A stretch of 64,000 nucleotides of DNA from positions 310,001 to 374,000 of the forward strand of contig WBMV01001910.1 of NCBI GenBank assembly GCA_013396655.1, given 5' to 3'. Below the pieces are notes generated by a model. It was given only the letters and a program-made list of their open reading frames with translations. It made no database searches and had not been told where the DNA came from. Shown here piece after piece: positions 13,035 through 26,700 of this stretch. The translations under genes and the position numbers were made by a program. Every line of letters starts with the position of its first letter. The first letter of the stretch is position 1. The DNA comes from Campylorhamphus procurvoides (Eukaryota; Chordata; Aves; Passeriformes; Dendrocolaptidae).

Positions 13035-13974
13035 TGTTATATACATAATCATTTCAACAGTAAGAGGCCAACTCACAGATAGGAGCACAGGCAACATTGG
13101 GGCTGAGAACGCTCAGAAACACTGAGACACTCGAATCATGCAAAAGGTGACCACATTCAATCCCAAAGCAATGCTACACAGTGCAGCAACACTTATTCAG
13201 CTGTTCAGACTTTAAACAGACACAGAGCATGCTCTAAACAACTAAAAATCACTGATGAAAAATCGTTTATAATAAGTACATCCTTAGCCAGAAGAGACAT
13301 TTTTATCTCAAAATGCTCTGGAGAGATCACTGACTTACAGAATGCTAAACCACACACACACAGACGACTTCATAGTCTAATGGACCAGAGAAGGCTCCAC
13401 AGCTTCAACATACATAAAGCAATCCCATTCTAAGAATATTTAAAAGATACCAAATTGGGAAGAAAAATACTAAAACTCTACAGCTATGCTGAAATGCTGA
13501 AAGTACATTGTGTGTGCCTGCCTGATGCAGGTAAGATTCATTGATACATTCTCACACTTTTATGGCAGAACTCACATGCAACTATGCTATGAAAACATGA
13601 ATAACATTTTCACAGCTGCATTACAATGTAATTCACATCAGAACCTCAGAAGTATGTCATTATTCTATTATTTCTACCTTGCATGTGGTTCTTCGGTTAC
13701 TGATTTATGAGTCAATCTGAAATCTTACTTTCAGGCTTTTCCTGCCACATTACACTTGTGATATATGCTGTAACAACATAATTTATGTTAATCTTTCACA
13801 CACATTACAAGAGAGCTTGTGATTATCGACAGCGCCTTCATTTCGGTTTGCTCATTAAACCTGTCTACAAAATCTTAATCCCAACAACACGCTTGGTTTA
13901 AGGAAAGTTAATTCATTACAAGACATGTCTCAAAATATTCACCACCTTTCACATACTTCTCTTTGGCTTTAGGT

Positions 13975-14572
13975 TTGTCACAGCACTCCAGTTTACACCT
14001 AGGTAGGGAGGTCCACAGACTGGATGTGGCAGAGCTGGAGTGAACTCTCCCCACAGCAGCCCTTGGGGGACTGTGCTCTGGTACGTGGGAGAGGTGCTGA
14101 GCAGTGGCCAAAGCACTGGTGTGTCACCAGCATCTCTCTGATGTTGCCCCCTCACCAGCAGGCTGGAGGTGGGAAAGATCTTGGGAACAGACAAAGACAG
14201 GACTGCTGACCCAAAGTGGGTCAATATATCCCAATGGGATATATTCCATACCACATGATGTCTGCTTAGCAATAAATGCCAAGAGAAAGGAGAAGGAAAG
14301 AGAGTCACTCCTTATTTACATTTGTTTTCTGGAGCAACCACTATGTAAACTGAAGCCCTGCTTCCCAGGAAGCACCCAGACATTACCTCCTAATGGAAAT
14401 AGAGAATAAAATCTATTGTTTTCCTTTGTTTATGCACCCAAAACCTCTGCTTTTGCCTTGACTCACAAGTTTTAATCCATCTTATCTCCCCCTCCATGTC
14501 CTGCTGAAGAGAGGAATAACAAATAACTTGGGTGGGCAACTGGTGTTCAAGCTCAAACCACCAGAGTCTCAT
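13975..14572 (+). mobile_element. Old avian endogenous-retrovirus LTR, likely solo, + orientation
   Basis: From about 14,090 the sequence follows, in order and with many substitutions, a common avian ERV LTR that I know from bird genomes. Matching blocks are GAGCAGTGGCCAAA, CACCAGCAGGCTGGAGGTG, the ATATTCCATACCACATGATG block at 14,240, a GAGCCCTGCTTTCC-like block at 14,355, a TTGTTTTCCTTTGTTTATGC-like block at 14,417, CTTTTGCCTTGACTCACAAG, and a final CAAACCACC near 14,566. In the family a TATA-like box and then an ATTAAA-type polyadenylation signal fall in this order on this strand, giving + orientation. The 5' boundary is uncertain because 13,975-14,090 is too diverged to place. No gag, pol or env coding sequence adjoins it, so it is probably a solo LTR. 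I do not recall the database family name. Confidence 0.7.
14223..14245. repeat. Perfect 11-bp-arm palindrome inside the LTR
   Basis: AATATATCCCA and TGGGATATATT are exact reverse complements around a single A. The palindrome sits beside the conserved ATATTCCATACC block of the LTR. As I recall the family, only one CCCAAGGGATATT half is usual, so the second half looks like a local gain in this copy. Confidence 0.7.
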
Positions 14573-16121
14573 TTCCTCAATATAAATCTTTTGGGTCTAA
14601 GGGGTCGGGAAACAAGAATATAGATTGACTACAGTACAAGTGCACCATACAATTTTGCTACCACAACATTGTTCAGATCAGAAGAAGAAAAGACATGCTT
14701 ATAATTTCATGTGTGAAATATGCCTGGTAATTTAAGATACTTTCAGCTTTCATTTTAATTTTCAATACAGTCATCCATAATCTAAATTCTTTTCCTTCTA
14801 CACGATAATTTTTAAAAATCAATACATCACAAAAGTCTTAAAAGGCAACTTTTCACACACAAAAGCAGAATGAGTTTATTGAGCCAGTGCATGGACAAAC
14901 TAACCTGACAGATTGGAATGGTTACCTCCACAGGATCATTAAACCACAAGCTAAGCAAGATTTACACAATAGACACTAATTCTCTCCTAGAGAATTCACT
15001 ACAAACTATTGATCAAAAATCCATTTTTAAATAATTTCCTAAATACATATTCAAAAATAAGCAGGAATGTCAAAATGTTTACTCAATGGAACGTAATGGG
15101 CCCTCTGGAGCTATTACTGAGATGTAAAAACATAATTGCACTTTTTTGTGTATCTTTTTCTGTGTAGACTGCAAAGTAATTTAGAAATCTGGTAAGTATC
15201 AGCACTACTATTTGGGAATATTAGCTTAAACACTAGGGAAAATGAACCCTAGATGGGTTAGTTTCTTTCTCTACATTAGTAGCAATCACTCCAAATTCAC
15301 CCACATATGGCAAACAACAGCTAAGGCTGAAATCCAGCCCTGAATTGGCATGAGGATGAAAAGAGACTGAGAAAGGTCAAAGTAATATGTTTAGTTTTTT
15401 TAGTGGAAAACCACAAAATTATTCTGCAAGACCTAGGAACAGTAAACAAGGAAATGACACAACATGACAAAATATGCAGTGCTTTTTTTCATTTCTGGTT
15501 GGGTTTTGTTGGTTTTGGATTTGTTTTTTTTTTTCTAGAAAACTGTTGCCATAAATTCTGAGCTGTAATTAAAACAAAAACCATTAGACAATAATGCAAT
15601 CCCCAAAGAGTTCTGAAATCTCTAATCCAATGTCTCCTCCTATGCTAATGAAAGAAGTCACAGTTGTATCTAATAGTTATTATACACATTGCCAAGTGTT
15701 GCTGAGCAATCTTTCTCCCTGTTTCCCACTCAACATGAGCTCTGGAAGAAAGTACCTACCAGGCTGGAATTGGGTAGAACCTCGGTAAATAATTAAAATC
15801 CCACATACCACATAGTTTAAGTGAGGCACATAACATGGTCTAGCTCTAAAATACTATTTTGGACTAGGATGCATAAGATTTTATCCAAGATTACCACAGT
15901 GTCAAACTTTTTTTCCTCGAAGTCCTGTCACACACCAGGTTCCCCAGCCCAGTTTCCAACTCTGCCTTCAAAAGCAACATATACTGACTGTTCATAGGAT
16001 TCAACTGCACACATCTGCCACTTCCTGGGATGTGAACACAAAGAGTACACACAGAAACCCAAGGTCTGAAGACTTCACAGAGGAAAGTGCTTACAGCACA
16101 GGGCTCCCCCAGGGAATCATA
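14573..16121. other. Non-coding sequence between the two LTRs
   Basis: No gene or retroviral internal sequence was seen. A G/T-rich tract lies at 15,497-15,534. Because the flanking LTRs belong to different families and point in opposite directions, this interval is not the interior of one provirus. Confidence 0.65.
15497..15534 (+). repeat. G/T-rich low-complexity tract
   Basis: The tract reads GGTTGGGTTTTGTTGGTTTTGG followed by a T-run. It is the complementary-strand version of the A/C tracts found elsewhere in the window. Confidence 0.7.
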
Positions 16122-16912
16122 TCTGTGGCTGGTTGACCTTGTCAGGCTGCCACCCCACCTCCTCTATCAACAAGATATCAAGTCTGTTTAACAGGACTGG
16201 GGGATAAAATAAAATTTTAATGCTTGGAGGTCAAGGTGAAGACAGGGAGATCACTTGCCAACAGCAATCACAGGCAAAACAGGTTCAACCCAGAGAAATT
16301 TAATTTAATTTACTGCAAAATAAAATAGACTCGGATAGTAAGAAAAAGAGATGAGAACCAAAGCAGATTCCCTTTACTGCCAAGACACAACTTCACTCCC
16401 TCATTCTCAACTCCTCTTCCACACCTCCCAGATGGTACTGGGAAGACAGGGAATAGGTCTGTAGTGAGTACATAATAGTTCCTCACTACACTCCTTCCTC
16501 CTCATGCTCCTGTCCTGCTCCAGCATGGAGTCCCTCCCATGGCTGCAGACAAAGTCCTGTCCATCGTGAATCCTCTCCATGGGCTACAGCTCCTTTCAGA
16601 AGGACCTGCTCCAACATGGACTGGCCATGGGCTACAGATGGTTCACAACATATCCCAGAACCATCTTCTCCACAGGCTGCAGAGGAATATCTGCTCCTGC
16701 ACCTGGAGCAGATCCTTCCTCTCCTTCTCAGACTTGGGTTTGCAGGGCTGTTTCTCACACTTCCCATACAGTATTTTGCACATTCTTAAATGCACCTTCC
16801 CAGCTTTGCTGATGTGCACAGCTGTGTCCCATGGCAGGTCTGATGCACCTTTCTTTTCTAACAGAGGCCAGACCCCTCACTACTACTGCTCTGCCACCTA
16901 CAACCAACATGA
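16122..16912 (-). mobile_element. Old avian endogenous-retrovirus LTR, likely solo, - orientation
   Basis: Read on the + strand, blocks of a widespread avian ERV LTR occur in the family's order (reverse complement of the element): TGTGGCTGGTTGACCTTG at 16,124, CTCTATCA, a GACAGGGAGATCAC-like block at 16,243, GGCAAAACAGG, TTTAATTTAATTTACTGC at 16,301, CTTCACTCCC, CTCCTTCCTCCTCA at 16,491, CTCCAGCATGGAGTCCCTCC, repeated CCATGGGCTACAG units, ATCTGCTCCTGCACCTGGAG at 16,690, TTTGCAGGGCTGTTTCTCAC at 16,739 and TTCTTAAATGCACC. The right boundary (about 16,912) is less certain. The degenerate CATGGGCTACAG units make an irregular internal tandem. It is diverged, and no retroviral coding region was found beside it. 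The open frames on both strands of this interval are composition artefacts of the LTR. Confidence 0.85.
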
Positions 16913-18606
16913 TATGGGAGAGAACCAATCTGGGGGAGAAAAACCAAAACAACAAAACCATCTACCTACCCACACCACAGACTACAAAGGAAAAAAGTTT
17001 CACTATCAAATGCTGGATTATGCCTACAAGTAGCTCTACTTAGTCCACTCAAAGTCCAGAATAACTAAGTCCACTGCGAGACCAAGGAAAATAAGTCTTT
17101 AGGATGACTAATAGGTTATTCTGCTGCATCTATATATGAAAAAGTGGAAGAATAAACCACATTTTCTCCCTACACCCAAAATTTACTGCCACACTACTTA
17201 GGATTTATAGCACAGATCAGTTGGGAAGCATCCTTTGCAATTTCAGAGAGCAGAGAGTCTTCTTACACAAGCGGCATAATTTATGTGCATTTGAACTAGA
17301 ATGAGAGTCTGCCATTACACACTTGCATATGCAGACATGCACGTGGCTCTGACAGCAGTTAACCAACAGCAGCAAATCAGGCTTTGCTTCATGACAGTCA
17401 CTTCTGAAGTTAATTGTTCAGCATTCAGATGAGTTTTCAGAACATCGGAATAACTTTTCTTCCATGTCAAGCCATAAGCCAAGCCAGATTGCAGCAACAA
17501 AAATAGGAACATGGCTTCATCTGTTCAGGGCACATCTTTCACACACTACATTAGTAGCCTACTGAAACCTTTGCTAAGTCAAGTGAAGAGCAGAAAATTT
17601 GCAATTATGATTACTAAAGCTTAATAACTTCTATCATAAGACTATTTTTTTCTTATTATACTGGCAACCTAGCTCCCAAAATTTAAACTATGATTTCCTA
17701 TGTCAAGAATCTGCTTTAGATGGGAAACCTGCTCATTTCTAGAATGAGAAAAGGAAAAAAAACACACAGGGTACACTGTCTTCTGTCCTCACAGCATACA
17801 AATTGCTGTGGTTTTACTTAGGATGCCTATAAATTGCATCTTTTGAAACATGGATATGAGATTCAAGGGATATCTGTCTTTGTCAAAGAAGCTATCCTTT
17901 ATAGTACCCAACAGATGATGCCTCTGAAAATGATCATTTTACAAATTCCTAGGATATAAGCTGACTAGGAAGTACTACATCATTTAGTTTGAGCCATTGT
18001 AAGACATTGCCCTTTAATCACTCAGTGGTCTCTATGCTTGGGTTGTGACATTTTAAAACTAAGCACCACTATATCTCACCACACTAGGGCTTCACTGGCC
18101 AATCATTCTGTGCTCATATGTATTTGTCTGACTTCCCTTTCCAAGTTTCTCTCTCACTGTGATAGCCCTAATTAAACTACCTGATAAAATCACCTTTTGC
18201 AAACACCAACATTAATTGTGTCACCAGTCTTCTTTGGTAAGTTAAAATTTGTCAATTCTTCTGGTTCTTTCCATAACCTCTCAAATTTTGAAAACTTCTT
18301 TAAACAAGAAAACCAGAATAAGATGCAGTTTTCTAGCACTGACCTAGATGTAGAGTGAAAATCACCCACCTATTTAACTGCTCCAGTCAAACTACAGCAC
18401 TTTGAGGGGAATTCCCATTTATTTACTGCAAGCCTAAATCGTTCCTGTACCAAGCCATTAATTTGTGTCTCACTCTCCAAGTTTCTCAAAATACAGCTTT
18501 GTATTTGAACAGCCTGAGTGACCCGAGCGGGTTAAGTTGATTTGCTGGTCCAACTGATACAGCCTCATTCCATCCATCCTGCACCTACACATTTAAAAGG
18601 AAAGGC

Positions 18607-18659
18607 AAAAAAAGACCCAAATAACAACAAAGAAAAAAACCCAAACCACCAAACTCAAA
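18607..18659 (+). repeat. A/C-rich low-complexity tract
   Basis: Runs of A alternate with CCC, CAAACC and ACAAC, with only two G. It is one member of the recurring A/C class and has no recognisable element attached. Confidence 0.7.
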
Positions 18660-20736
18660 ACTGCCATTTAGCACATGAACCCAAGTACCAATGCTCACTA
18701 AACCCTTTAGTATAGTAACATTAATTCTCCAAGCTTGCAGAGCCAAACCAAAAGCTACATTTAATCTCCTCCTCCTCCCTTCGCAGTTGTAAAGTTGATC
18801 AAAATATTTCCCATAACTGTTTTAGAAATGCCAAGGCTCCCATGAAAATAGGACACTTGGAGGAACACAGAGTAGAAGAGAGCAGCTAGACATTTAAAGT
18901 CCATTACTAAAAATAGTTTCTGCAAGTCATACAGCAGAATGATAATGTACAAGGGTGTGACAAAGGGGTGGCCATGAGCTTGCTGTCACCTACATAAAAC
19001 TTGTCACACCATTCAGCGCCCAGGAGAATGCAGCTGTACCCAACTCAAGCCAGAGAAACCTTTACATCACACTGTCTCAATTTGTTTGCACACACAGAGA
19101 AATCTCTCACATGCTCCCAACAGTGCTTTGAAAGCAAATACTGCTTTAAAAGTATACCATATGTGCACATTCATCACTGTATTAAAATGAGCCATTATAT
19201 CACACTGAAAAATCTTTCAAACAAAATCCACAATCTACCAAGCAGTACAGTTGCTTCCGTCCAACTGCTGGTCCACACAGGATAAAAATATTCTGGAAGC
19301 CAATTATAAAATACTTACTGTTAACAGGTAAGTGCTTCAAGCTGTATCCTATTCCCTAATTCTTTACAATCCAGTGCTATTTTCAGGCAGCTACAGAAGC
19401 AAGTCCAGAATATCAGACAGAAAGGGCAAGGAAAAGAGCAATTCCACACTTAGTGCTTGTTCATTCCAGAGGATGAGTGGCCTCAACTCCTAATAAAGCC
19501 AATGACAAATGAGGGCACTCAGCAGCTTCTGCGTGTCAGGGTCAGACCCTATTTTAACAGGCCCTTCATGTCAGGCATATAAATGCTTTTTACAGCAAAG
19601 GAAGAGAAAATAATATCATTTTTTAAAACAAATTCAGTTACAAAACCACACTAAAAAATTGCATCTTGAACATTGTCACAATACCTCATTAAGCTGTGAG
19701 ATTTTCCTTTCATTATTCCAGGGGATTTGGTGCAGCGATTCTGGATTTAGACCCATGTATGTTATGAGCAGACCCTGGCCCACAGACTATTTATGATTCA
19801 GCAAAAGGACGTTGATATCATGAAGAATACCCAGTGTTACAGACAGCAAACAATGGATTTTTTTCATCTCCACTCTTCTAATAATAGTGATTTATTTTTT
19901 TTGTCCCTAAAAGCACAATGCCAATGTAGCTATCACGAAAAAGGATTACTCAAGTTCTCACATATTAGACTAGCACATCAAGAAAAAGAGTAGGAAAATG
20001 AATTACCTTATTTTTCATTAGAAAAAGCAGATTTCCTTTCAGTCAGCACCATCTCTCCCTCGGTTCTGTATGCAAAGAAGTAAGAGATTAATAAAAACAA
20101 CCTTTTGTCTTCGCACACTAAATGCTTCTCACAGAAGATGCATTAGTTATAAAGGTCAGAAAAGAAAATCATTAACAACCAAAAAGAGGCAGCTTCACTC
20201 AGCGGCTGCCTATGTACAACATGCTGTTAAATGCCAAACAACTTCCCAGAAGGTTTCTTCTACTCTGCAGCCGAGAGAGCTGGTGGCTGCAGCACACACT
20301 CACTCCAACACTGTTTTCTCAGCTTCTCTCCCTCTCCTCACACGGGAGCACAAACAGGCACTTGAGCACCCAGCGGCTTTTGCTTCCATCATTTCAGGAG
20401 ATCAAATATAATCCACATTAAGGCACAACAACGTTTGCTATTCCACTTAGATTAGAACATGCTAATTTGAATTTATAATTTTCAGAATGCGAAAAAGCGA
20501 GGAAAATGAGACCTAAATATTTCCAGTCACTTTGCTATTACTATTCTACTACACTTTTTTTAAGTGCTTCACCAGTGGGAATAACAACACACTTTTGTTT
20601 ATATGCACATGCAGGCATGTAATCAAACTTTTGAGAACAGGGGATATTTCAGAACTTTAGGGTCAGTGAGTGGGTCAAAAACTGTGAGTTATTCTTTTAT
20701 AACCAGATGATTTTTAATATTGCATTTTTTAAACAT

Positions 20737-20785
20737 GTTTGTATGTGTAGGTACATATAGATACATAAACATACACAGATATAGA
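20737..20785. repeat. Degenerate TG/TA/CA dinucleotide repeat
   Basis: The stretch GTTTGTATGTGTAGGTACAT followed by ATAGATACATAAACATACAC is a decayed alternating repeat. It has no coding content. Confidence 0.55.
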
Positions 20786-23700
20786 TGTCTGAGATAAATG
20801 CGGTGTCTTCAGAGATAATTTCTTTAGAGAGGCAGGATCATTTTTCACACAATGTGTATTATTTTTTCTTTTTGAGAGGGCACATGAATCCCTATATCTG
20901 CAGACAGCAGCCAACTTCAAATTGATAGGGAGCTGGAAGAACAGCTGTACCCTGAGGTCAGGTAATTCTACGGCTGCTTCTGCAGAACTCTTCTACTTTC
21001 CTCAGAGCTGGCCACCATAAAAACATCATATTCAGCTGGAGGATGTCTTGTTAGAGTAAAGAAATAAAATCCTCTTTTGCTCTTGATAATTTCCATTAAG
21101 ATGTTTCAATAGACAACATTTGAAAATCAGAGTAGCTTTTTCCACATGAGAAAGTGGAAGGTTTACACTGACAGGCACTGAGACTTACAGAATGACTGTG
21201 TTCAGTAATAACAGGAGAAATTTTTTAGAAGACGAATTGAAGTTCCTGGATCTTTTCAGACTTAAAGTGCAAGGGCAATACAGAAAAGAGCATAATACAA
21301 ATTGATGCACATCCACCAACTAAAAAGCTAATCACAGTTAGCAGATTCAAGTATGTTGCTTTATAGTACGAGTACAGGAGTCTGCTAAGACTAAATTCCA
21401 TCCCCCAGAACCTTGTGGGTATCAGAAGGAAGGAAAGTTATCACATTCACACTGCAGCTTTTCCCGATAAAAAGAGATTTTTCTATAGGATTGGGAAAGT
21501 TGCTTCCTTGTAAGTGTGAAAAATAAGGAAGTCCAAAGATTAGTCAGACTAACGGTGACAAATGGCTCAGTGGACAGGCTACACAGCGACCACAAGAGAT
21601 CCCTCCTTCTCAAGGGATCATAATATGAACACTGGGAGCCAGCAGGATTTACTGGGCTATAGGAACACCCTACACATGCACAGATTCTTAAACATTTTCC
21701 TAGAATCTGCTGCCACTGACCATAGCACAGATAGCCCATGACACTGAGCTACATAAATGCTTGGTCTGTCTCCAGTTAATGTAAGGTTTTTAATAGTAGT
21801 AGCACTATTAGCACTCCACATAAAACCAAGTATCAGGTATCCACTGGACAGAGCTTGATACGCTGCCTACAATGAGTACTCGGGGAGATAATCCTGTTGA
21901 GGAACTCCAAAGGAGGCAGAAGTGAATGATCCCTGAAGCCCCTTGTGCAGGAAGTTTGTTGCACCCTTCACAAGAAACTCCAGCTATCTATCATTAGAAA
22001 ATGTATGCTCTGGTTTTAGCAGGGCATGTATCAAATGTTCTCAAAGTGTGGCACAGAATTTGCTCAGCCCCTTACCATAACTGAATCTGTGCTGGGTTTG
22101 GATTTTTTTTTTCCTAATAAAATAAAAGTAAATACAATCACAATGAAGATCGACTGGGACAAGGGAAAATAAAACATTTGCTGTTGCTGAAATGATTGTG
22201 TTAGGACTGATTTTACAGCTAAACATAAGCTATTTTCTAACAGCTACTGAGGGAATAGACATTTATTCAAGCTTACTGGAAATTGAAAGGCATTTAAAAT
22301 ATGATCATAAAAGCCTGAAGAAACTTGCAAAGGAGGTGGGAAGTGAGCCATGGAAAATCTATAATGAGAAAAAACACAGCTTTCTGAGGTGGGAGGGGCA
22401 AGTTCTGGGGAACTGGGTAGCTAATGTTTAAAACACAGCAACTAGTGAACACTGAGGGGCAATCACTAGCAGAAAAAACCTTTGTTTCCAAGAAAAGAAT
22501 AATCATGTAAAGACACTGCATTGTTTGCCAGGCACATGACAAAGGGAACTTGAAAACTTGAGCAAGCTAAAAAACTAGTTTTGAGCTTCATTATTTAGAA
22601 GGTATTTAGCAGCACTGAAGCATCAGTAAGGAAGCAAACTAAAGCCAGAGGTGTATGGGATTAGTGAAACTAAGCCAACAACTGCAGAAAACACACACAC
22701 CAGCCATGAGTGGGTTTCAGCACGAGTCGTTTTTACCTATTAATTTTTCATTCCCAACCACTCTGCAAATCTTCAGTTTTCCTTCCTTGTCAAAACAACC
22801 TGATGGTCCCCTGGCCAGCAAAGCCAGATCTTTAGCATTGAACCTCATGGGGCTGCCAGGGAAGAGGATGAAGATGAGTAAGAGAGGGAGGAGGATAGTG
22901 ATGATGCTGGGTCATCTGCTCAAGTGGAGCAAAAGCTAGGCAGCAGATAGGAAGGTCAACTGAAACATTGAAAACAAAACCAAAAAAAACCCAAGAGATG
23001 GTGCTGTTTATTGTGATTTCCACTCTGCTGTGCACTCCAAACACTGGACTATCTAAGCAGTGTAAGTAATAGGGGAGAAACAAACAAGGTCTCGTAGGTG
23101 ACACCTCACACACTTTGTTTCTTTCTCAGAAGTCCTTCTCTTTTTATCAGAAATTAGTTTAATAATAAGTTCCATAGTTGGAGTTATGACCAGTGAAAGT
23201 TTAGAAACAAATATTTTTATCCAAATTTACACAGCACCATTTTACACTGCTGCAAGGATGAGAAAACAAGGCCACAGAAGCAGTTCTAAAGAGATCTTCC
23301 TTTTAATCCCCAAAATATTCTATGCTCTCAATATCCAACACTTCTGTAAAGGCCTTTCTCAAGAAATGAATTCTTGGTGACCCTTATACAATAAAGCAAC
23401 TGAAGTGCATCAGATGAATTTTAATACTCCTATACAGTATAAAGAATAAAATAAAAGCCACCCAATCTTCAGCAGATGGGCTTCAGAAGCCAGTTTCGGT
23501 CTCTAAAATAGAAGCCATTGTTCTTCAGAGGACAGCACTGTATCTTATCTGGTGGAGAACTACAACTCTTAACAATTCCCCATCAAGTTCCTCTCAACTG
23601 TTGAGCTGAAGGAGAAGTTACATCTTCTGCACTGTATCTTTCTGGACCCCTTTTCATTCCTACTTTTACCTTTATGTTCACTGTCTTTTCACAAGTTTAT

Positions 23701-26700
23701 CCCTCAATCAATGACTGCTGCTGTGTCCTGTAATTTCCAACAGCATCACAACAGTGAAAGCAGACCAAATTTAACTATTATTTGTACATATGAAAAATGG
23801 CTGAGTCAAAAATATGACATTATAAAGACTAATATCCAAGTAATTTTTAATTCCTAGGGAGGTTCTACAATTCTGTGGAGAACTGCCATGAAGCTAAACG
23901 CTCTTTAGTTACCTTTTCATTATCAAATACTCTGACAAGCAGAAAACAGAATACGTGCAAGCAGCCCCAAGACATACCTAAGCAGCAGGTTGCAGCTCCA
24001 ACTTTTCCATTCATTCCCACACATACACCTTCTTTCTTGTTTTCCCTTTAGCAGCTAGACTTCTTTTACCCCATCTTCATGCCTTTGACTCCATTTCATA
24101 ACCTTGTTGAAATTACAATATCATAACCTGGCCTGCAATTACACCAGCCCAGGCTGCTGCCCTGCCCACAGTGAGTTACCAGCTCCAAGGGAGGCTCCAT
24201 CCTGCAGGTGCAGCTGCTTGCCCAGGGTTTGTGAACGGATGAGCTACAGCTGTGCAGGATGACTCACCCAGCATTACAAAAAGGACATTTATGATACACG
24301 GTAATCTAACTCTAAGAGCATATTCAGCATTGAAGACCAAATCTATGGGGGGAACAGGGAAAGATGCTGGTTGGACCATATAACATGAGAGAGCCAGCCA
24401 TGATGACACTTGGAAAAGGTTTACCAGGGCATACAGGGACTTTGGGACTCACAGCGTGTATATTCCTACTAGCTATTCCTATGCTGAGTGGAATTAACTC
24501 TTCCTTTTGTTTTACAGCCACAGACTGTGTTTTTAACAACAGAGCACACAGTATTTGCAATAGACCTGATTCTTTTATAAAAACAATAAAAAAGTTTGGC
24601 AAGCGAAACAATTTCTGTGGTCACCACCTGTTATGGCTGGTCCCCTCTCAGGCAGGTATCCTGCACCCCTTTCACACAGCTCCTTGGTAACCTTCTTGTT
24701 TTAGAGAACAGTTCCAGAAATTCAACAGCAACCTACTTACTTGGCTTGCGAACTAATCAGTTCCAGCCCATTTTATAAACACCTTATAAAATCTACCTTA
24801 AATAGCATCTTCATCTACACAGTTACTCCTGATTGCTTCAAGCTCTTGGAGTAGCATGAAGAAAGTCACAGTCTGTGAGTTTGGTCCGAGATGGAAGAGT
24901 CATTGAAAACCATCGATAATTGAATAAAACCTATGCTATCAAAGCAATGAAGGTTACTGGCTGAACTCTAATTATGCTTAAATGCAGTAATTAGTGTAAT
25001 GCATGGATATCTGTATTCCACACAGAACTGCAAAACACAGAAGGTCAGGGGACGAGACAAGTTGTAAGCTGCTATTTAAGAAACAAATTGCTTTCCAGCA
25101 ATTTAAAAACAATGTCAGGTAAACACAACATTCTGGGCTTCTGGAAAGGCTATTAAAAGAAATAAAGAAAGTCCAGGAGGAGATGTGCATATTGATTTTG
25201 CTATTTTCCCCCTCAAGGGAGATGGTATGCATCTCTTGCACTCATTTATCAGTAAAGTAGCAATGGTCTAGAAATTCCCTTTATCACATCTGTGCATCAC
25301 TTGCTCTGCATATGAGCCATAACAGGCAAACCACAGGGGACAGTAAGAATGGTACACAGCAGTTAAATCCCTTGAGGCAGCAGGTTCAATACACACAAGC
25401 CAGTACCAGCCTTGAAATGCAAGGCAGCAGGGCCAGCAGAGTTCCCCAGCAATAATAATCAAGGTGTCTGTTCCCTGGAAGTTTGCCAGAGAAGCTCAAC
25501 TTACCCGACAATGTCTGAGTATTATTCAGACCTAAATGGTATAAGAGATCACAGGATTCAAACTTGGGTTTAACTTAGAAACTCGATGCCCATCCAAAGG
25601 CGATCAGAAGAGTGAAATTAAAGGTAAACAACCCTGCTAGGTATGTCTATCTTCAGCTACAGCACTGGGTCTCCTTGAGGGAGCAGAAAGACTTTTCAGC
25701 TCAATAATCCATTTCTCTTCTGTCTCCATTTTGTAATAAAGCTGTTAGTCAGGGAAACTACTTAGTCATATACTGCCGTTAAGTGTTTGCCCTAGATAAT
25801 TTCTTTCCTAGCATGAACTCAGATAGAAAAGGTATTATCTTCAGTTATTTAATACTGGTGGTTTAAGAGACAGGCAGTATTTAATGCTCGTGGCTAGAGA
25901 AAAGGCATCCTGAATCTAAAGTCCCTCTCAACATTCTTCCACGCGCAATCACCACAACCATAATTTATAAGCACATAACCATATTTATAACCAGTCAATT
26001 ACTTTGTGAGTGGCCAGGAAAGAAAGGTGGAGGAGTCTACGTCCTTGAAAACAATCATTCTAGAAGAGATGGCCATTTCGACAGCTCACGGACCACAGAA
26101 TTTATCAAGTTCTCTGCTGGATGTCCTCTGTCTCCCTGCATTTGCAGTTAGTTTTCATCATCCCTTTCTATGGACAGGGAACAGTCACAACTATCTGATT
26201 CACGTGACAGAGAAAAAGAGCCATGATGTGCTGTAGCTGGTAAGCACCAGCCTTATAGTTGCACATCTCTGATTAATATGATGAGAGAAATGCGCATCAT
26301 TTCAGATCCCTTGCAGAGATGCAAGCCCTCCTCTTAACCTGCACATAAACGTTAGAAGTCAAACAAAACTAGGGGCATGTTCAAGCAATCTTACAATACA
26401 AGGAAGTTTTATCATGCAAGATAAAATCTCGCGTGCCTGCACAAAATTGGCTTCAGCACCAGAGACAAGCACGAATAAAAGCTACCCATCAAAACAGTTT
26501 GCAACTGATGTCCCACTCCGGCACCCTGCAGGACAGCTACTAAGACATGTTTTATTAGTTTTAGGTAAGCACCAAGCAACACCTGTCCAGAGCAGTAAGT
26601 GCAGGAGGTCACCAGTGCCAAGGCAAGGAGAGGAACCACTTTCATGGCTGCACACACTACACTGTCTCTTAGGGTTTCAAGTTTTCTTGTGGATCATAAG

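Larger units (their letters stand above)
3488..13974. other. Non-coding region with low-complexity tracts
   Basis: No gene was found. Open frames here are at most about 140 codons and have no recognisable domain. The stretch holds several A/C-rich low-complexity tracts (listed separately), a G/T tract at about 9687-9710, a 9-bp-arm hairpin at 5329-5351, an A/T-rich patch of homeodomain-like motifs at 10,530-10,680 and a Z-DNA-prone repeat at 12,989-13,034. The rest is ordinary AT-rich unique sequence. Confidence 0.6.

Noticed and set aside
14024..14409. Overlapping open frames of 61-119 codons on both strands
   Set aside because: They lie inside the + strand LTR and match no retroviral protein.
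16486..17033. Several overlapping open frames of 66-164 codons on both strands
   Set aside because: They fall mostly inside the ERV LTR at 16,122-16,912, which is non-coding in its family.
22192..22431. 79-codon frame with a hydrophobic start and a charged, coding-like middle
   Set aside because: No known family was recognised, the minus strand is equally open, and no splice signals or relatives support it.
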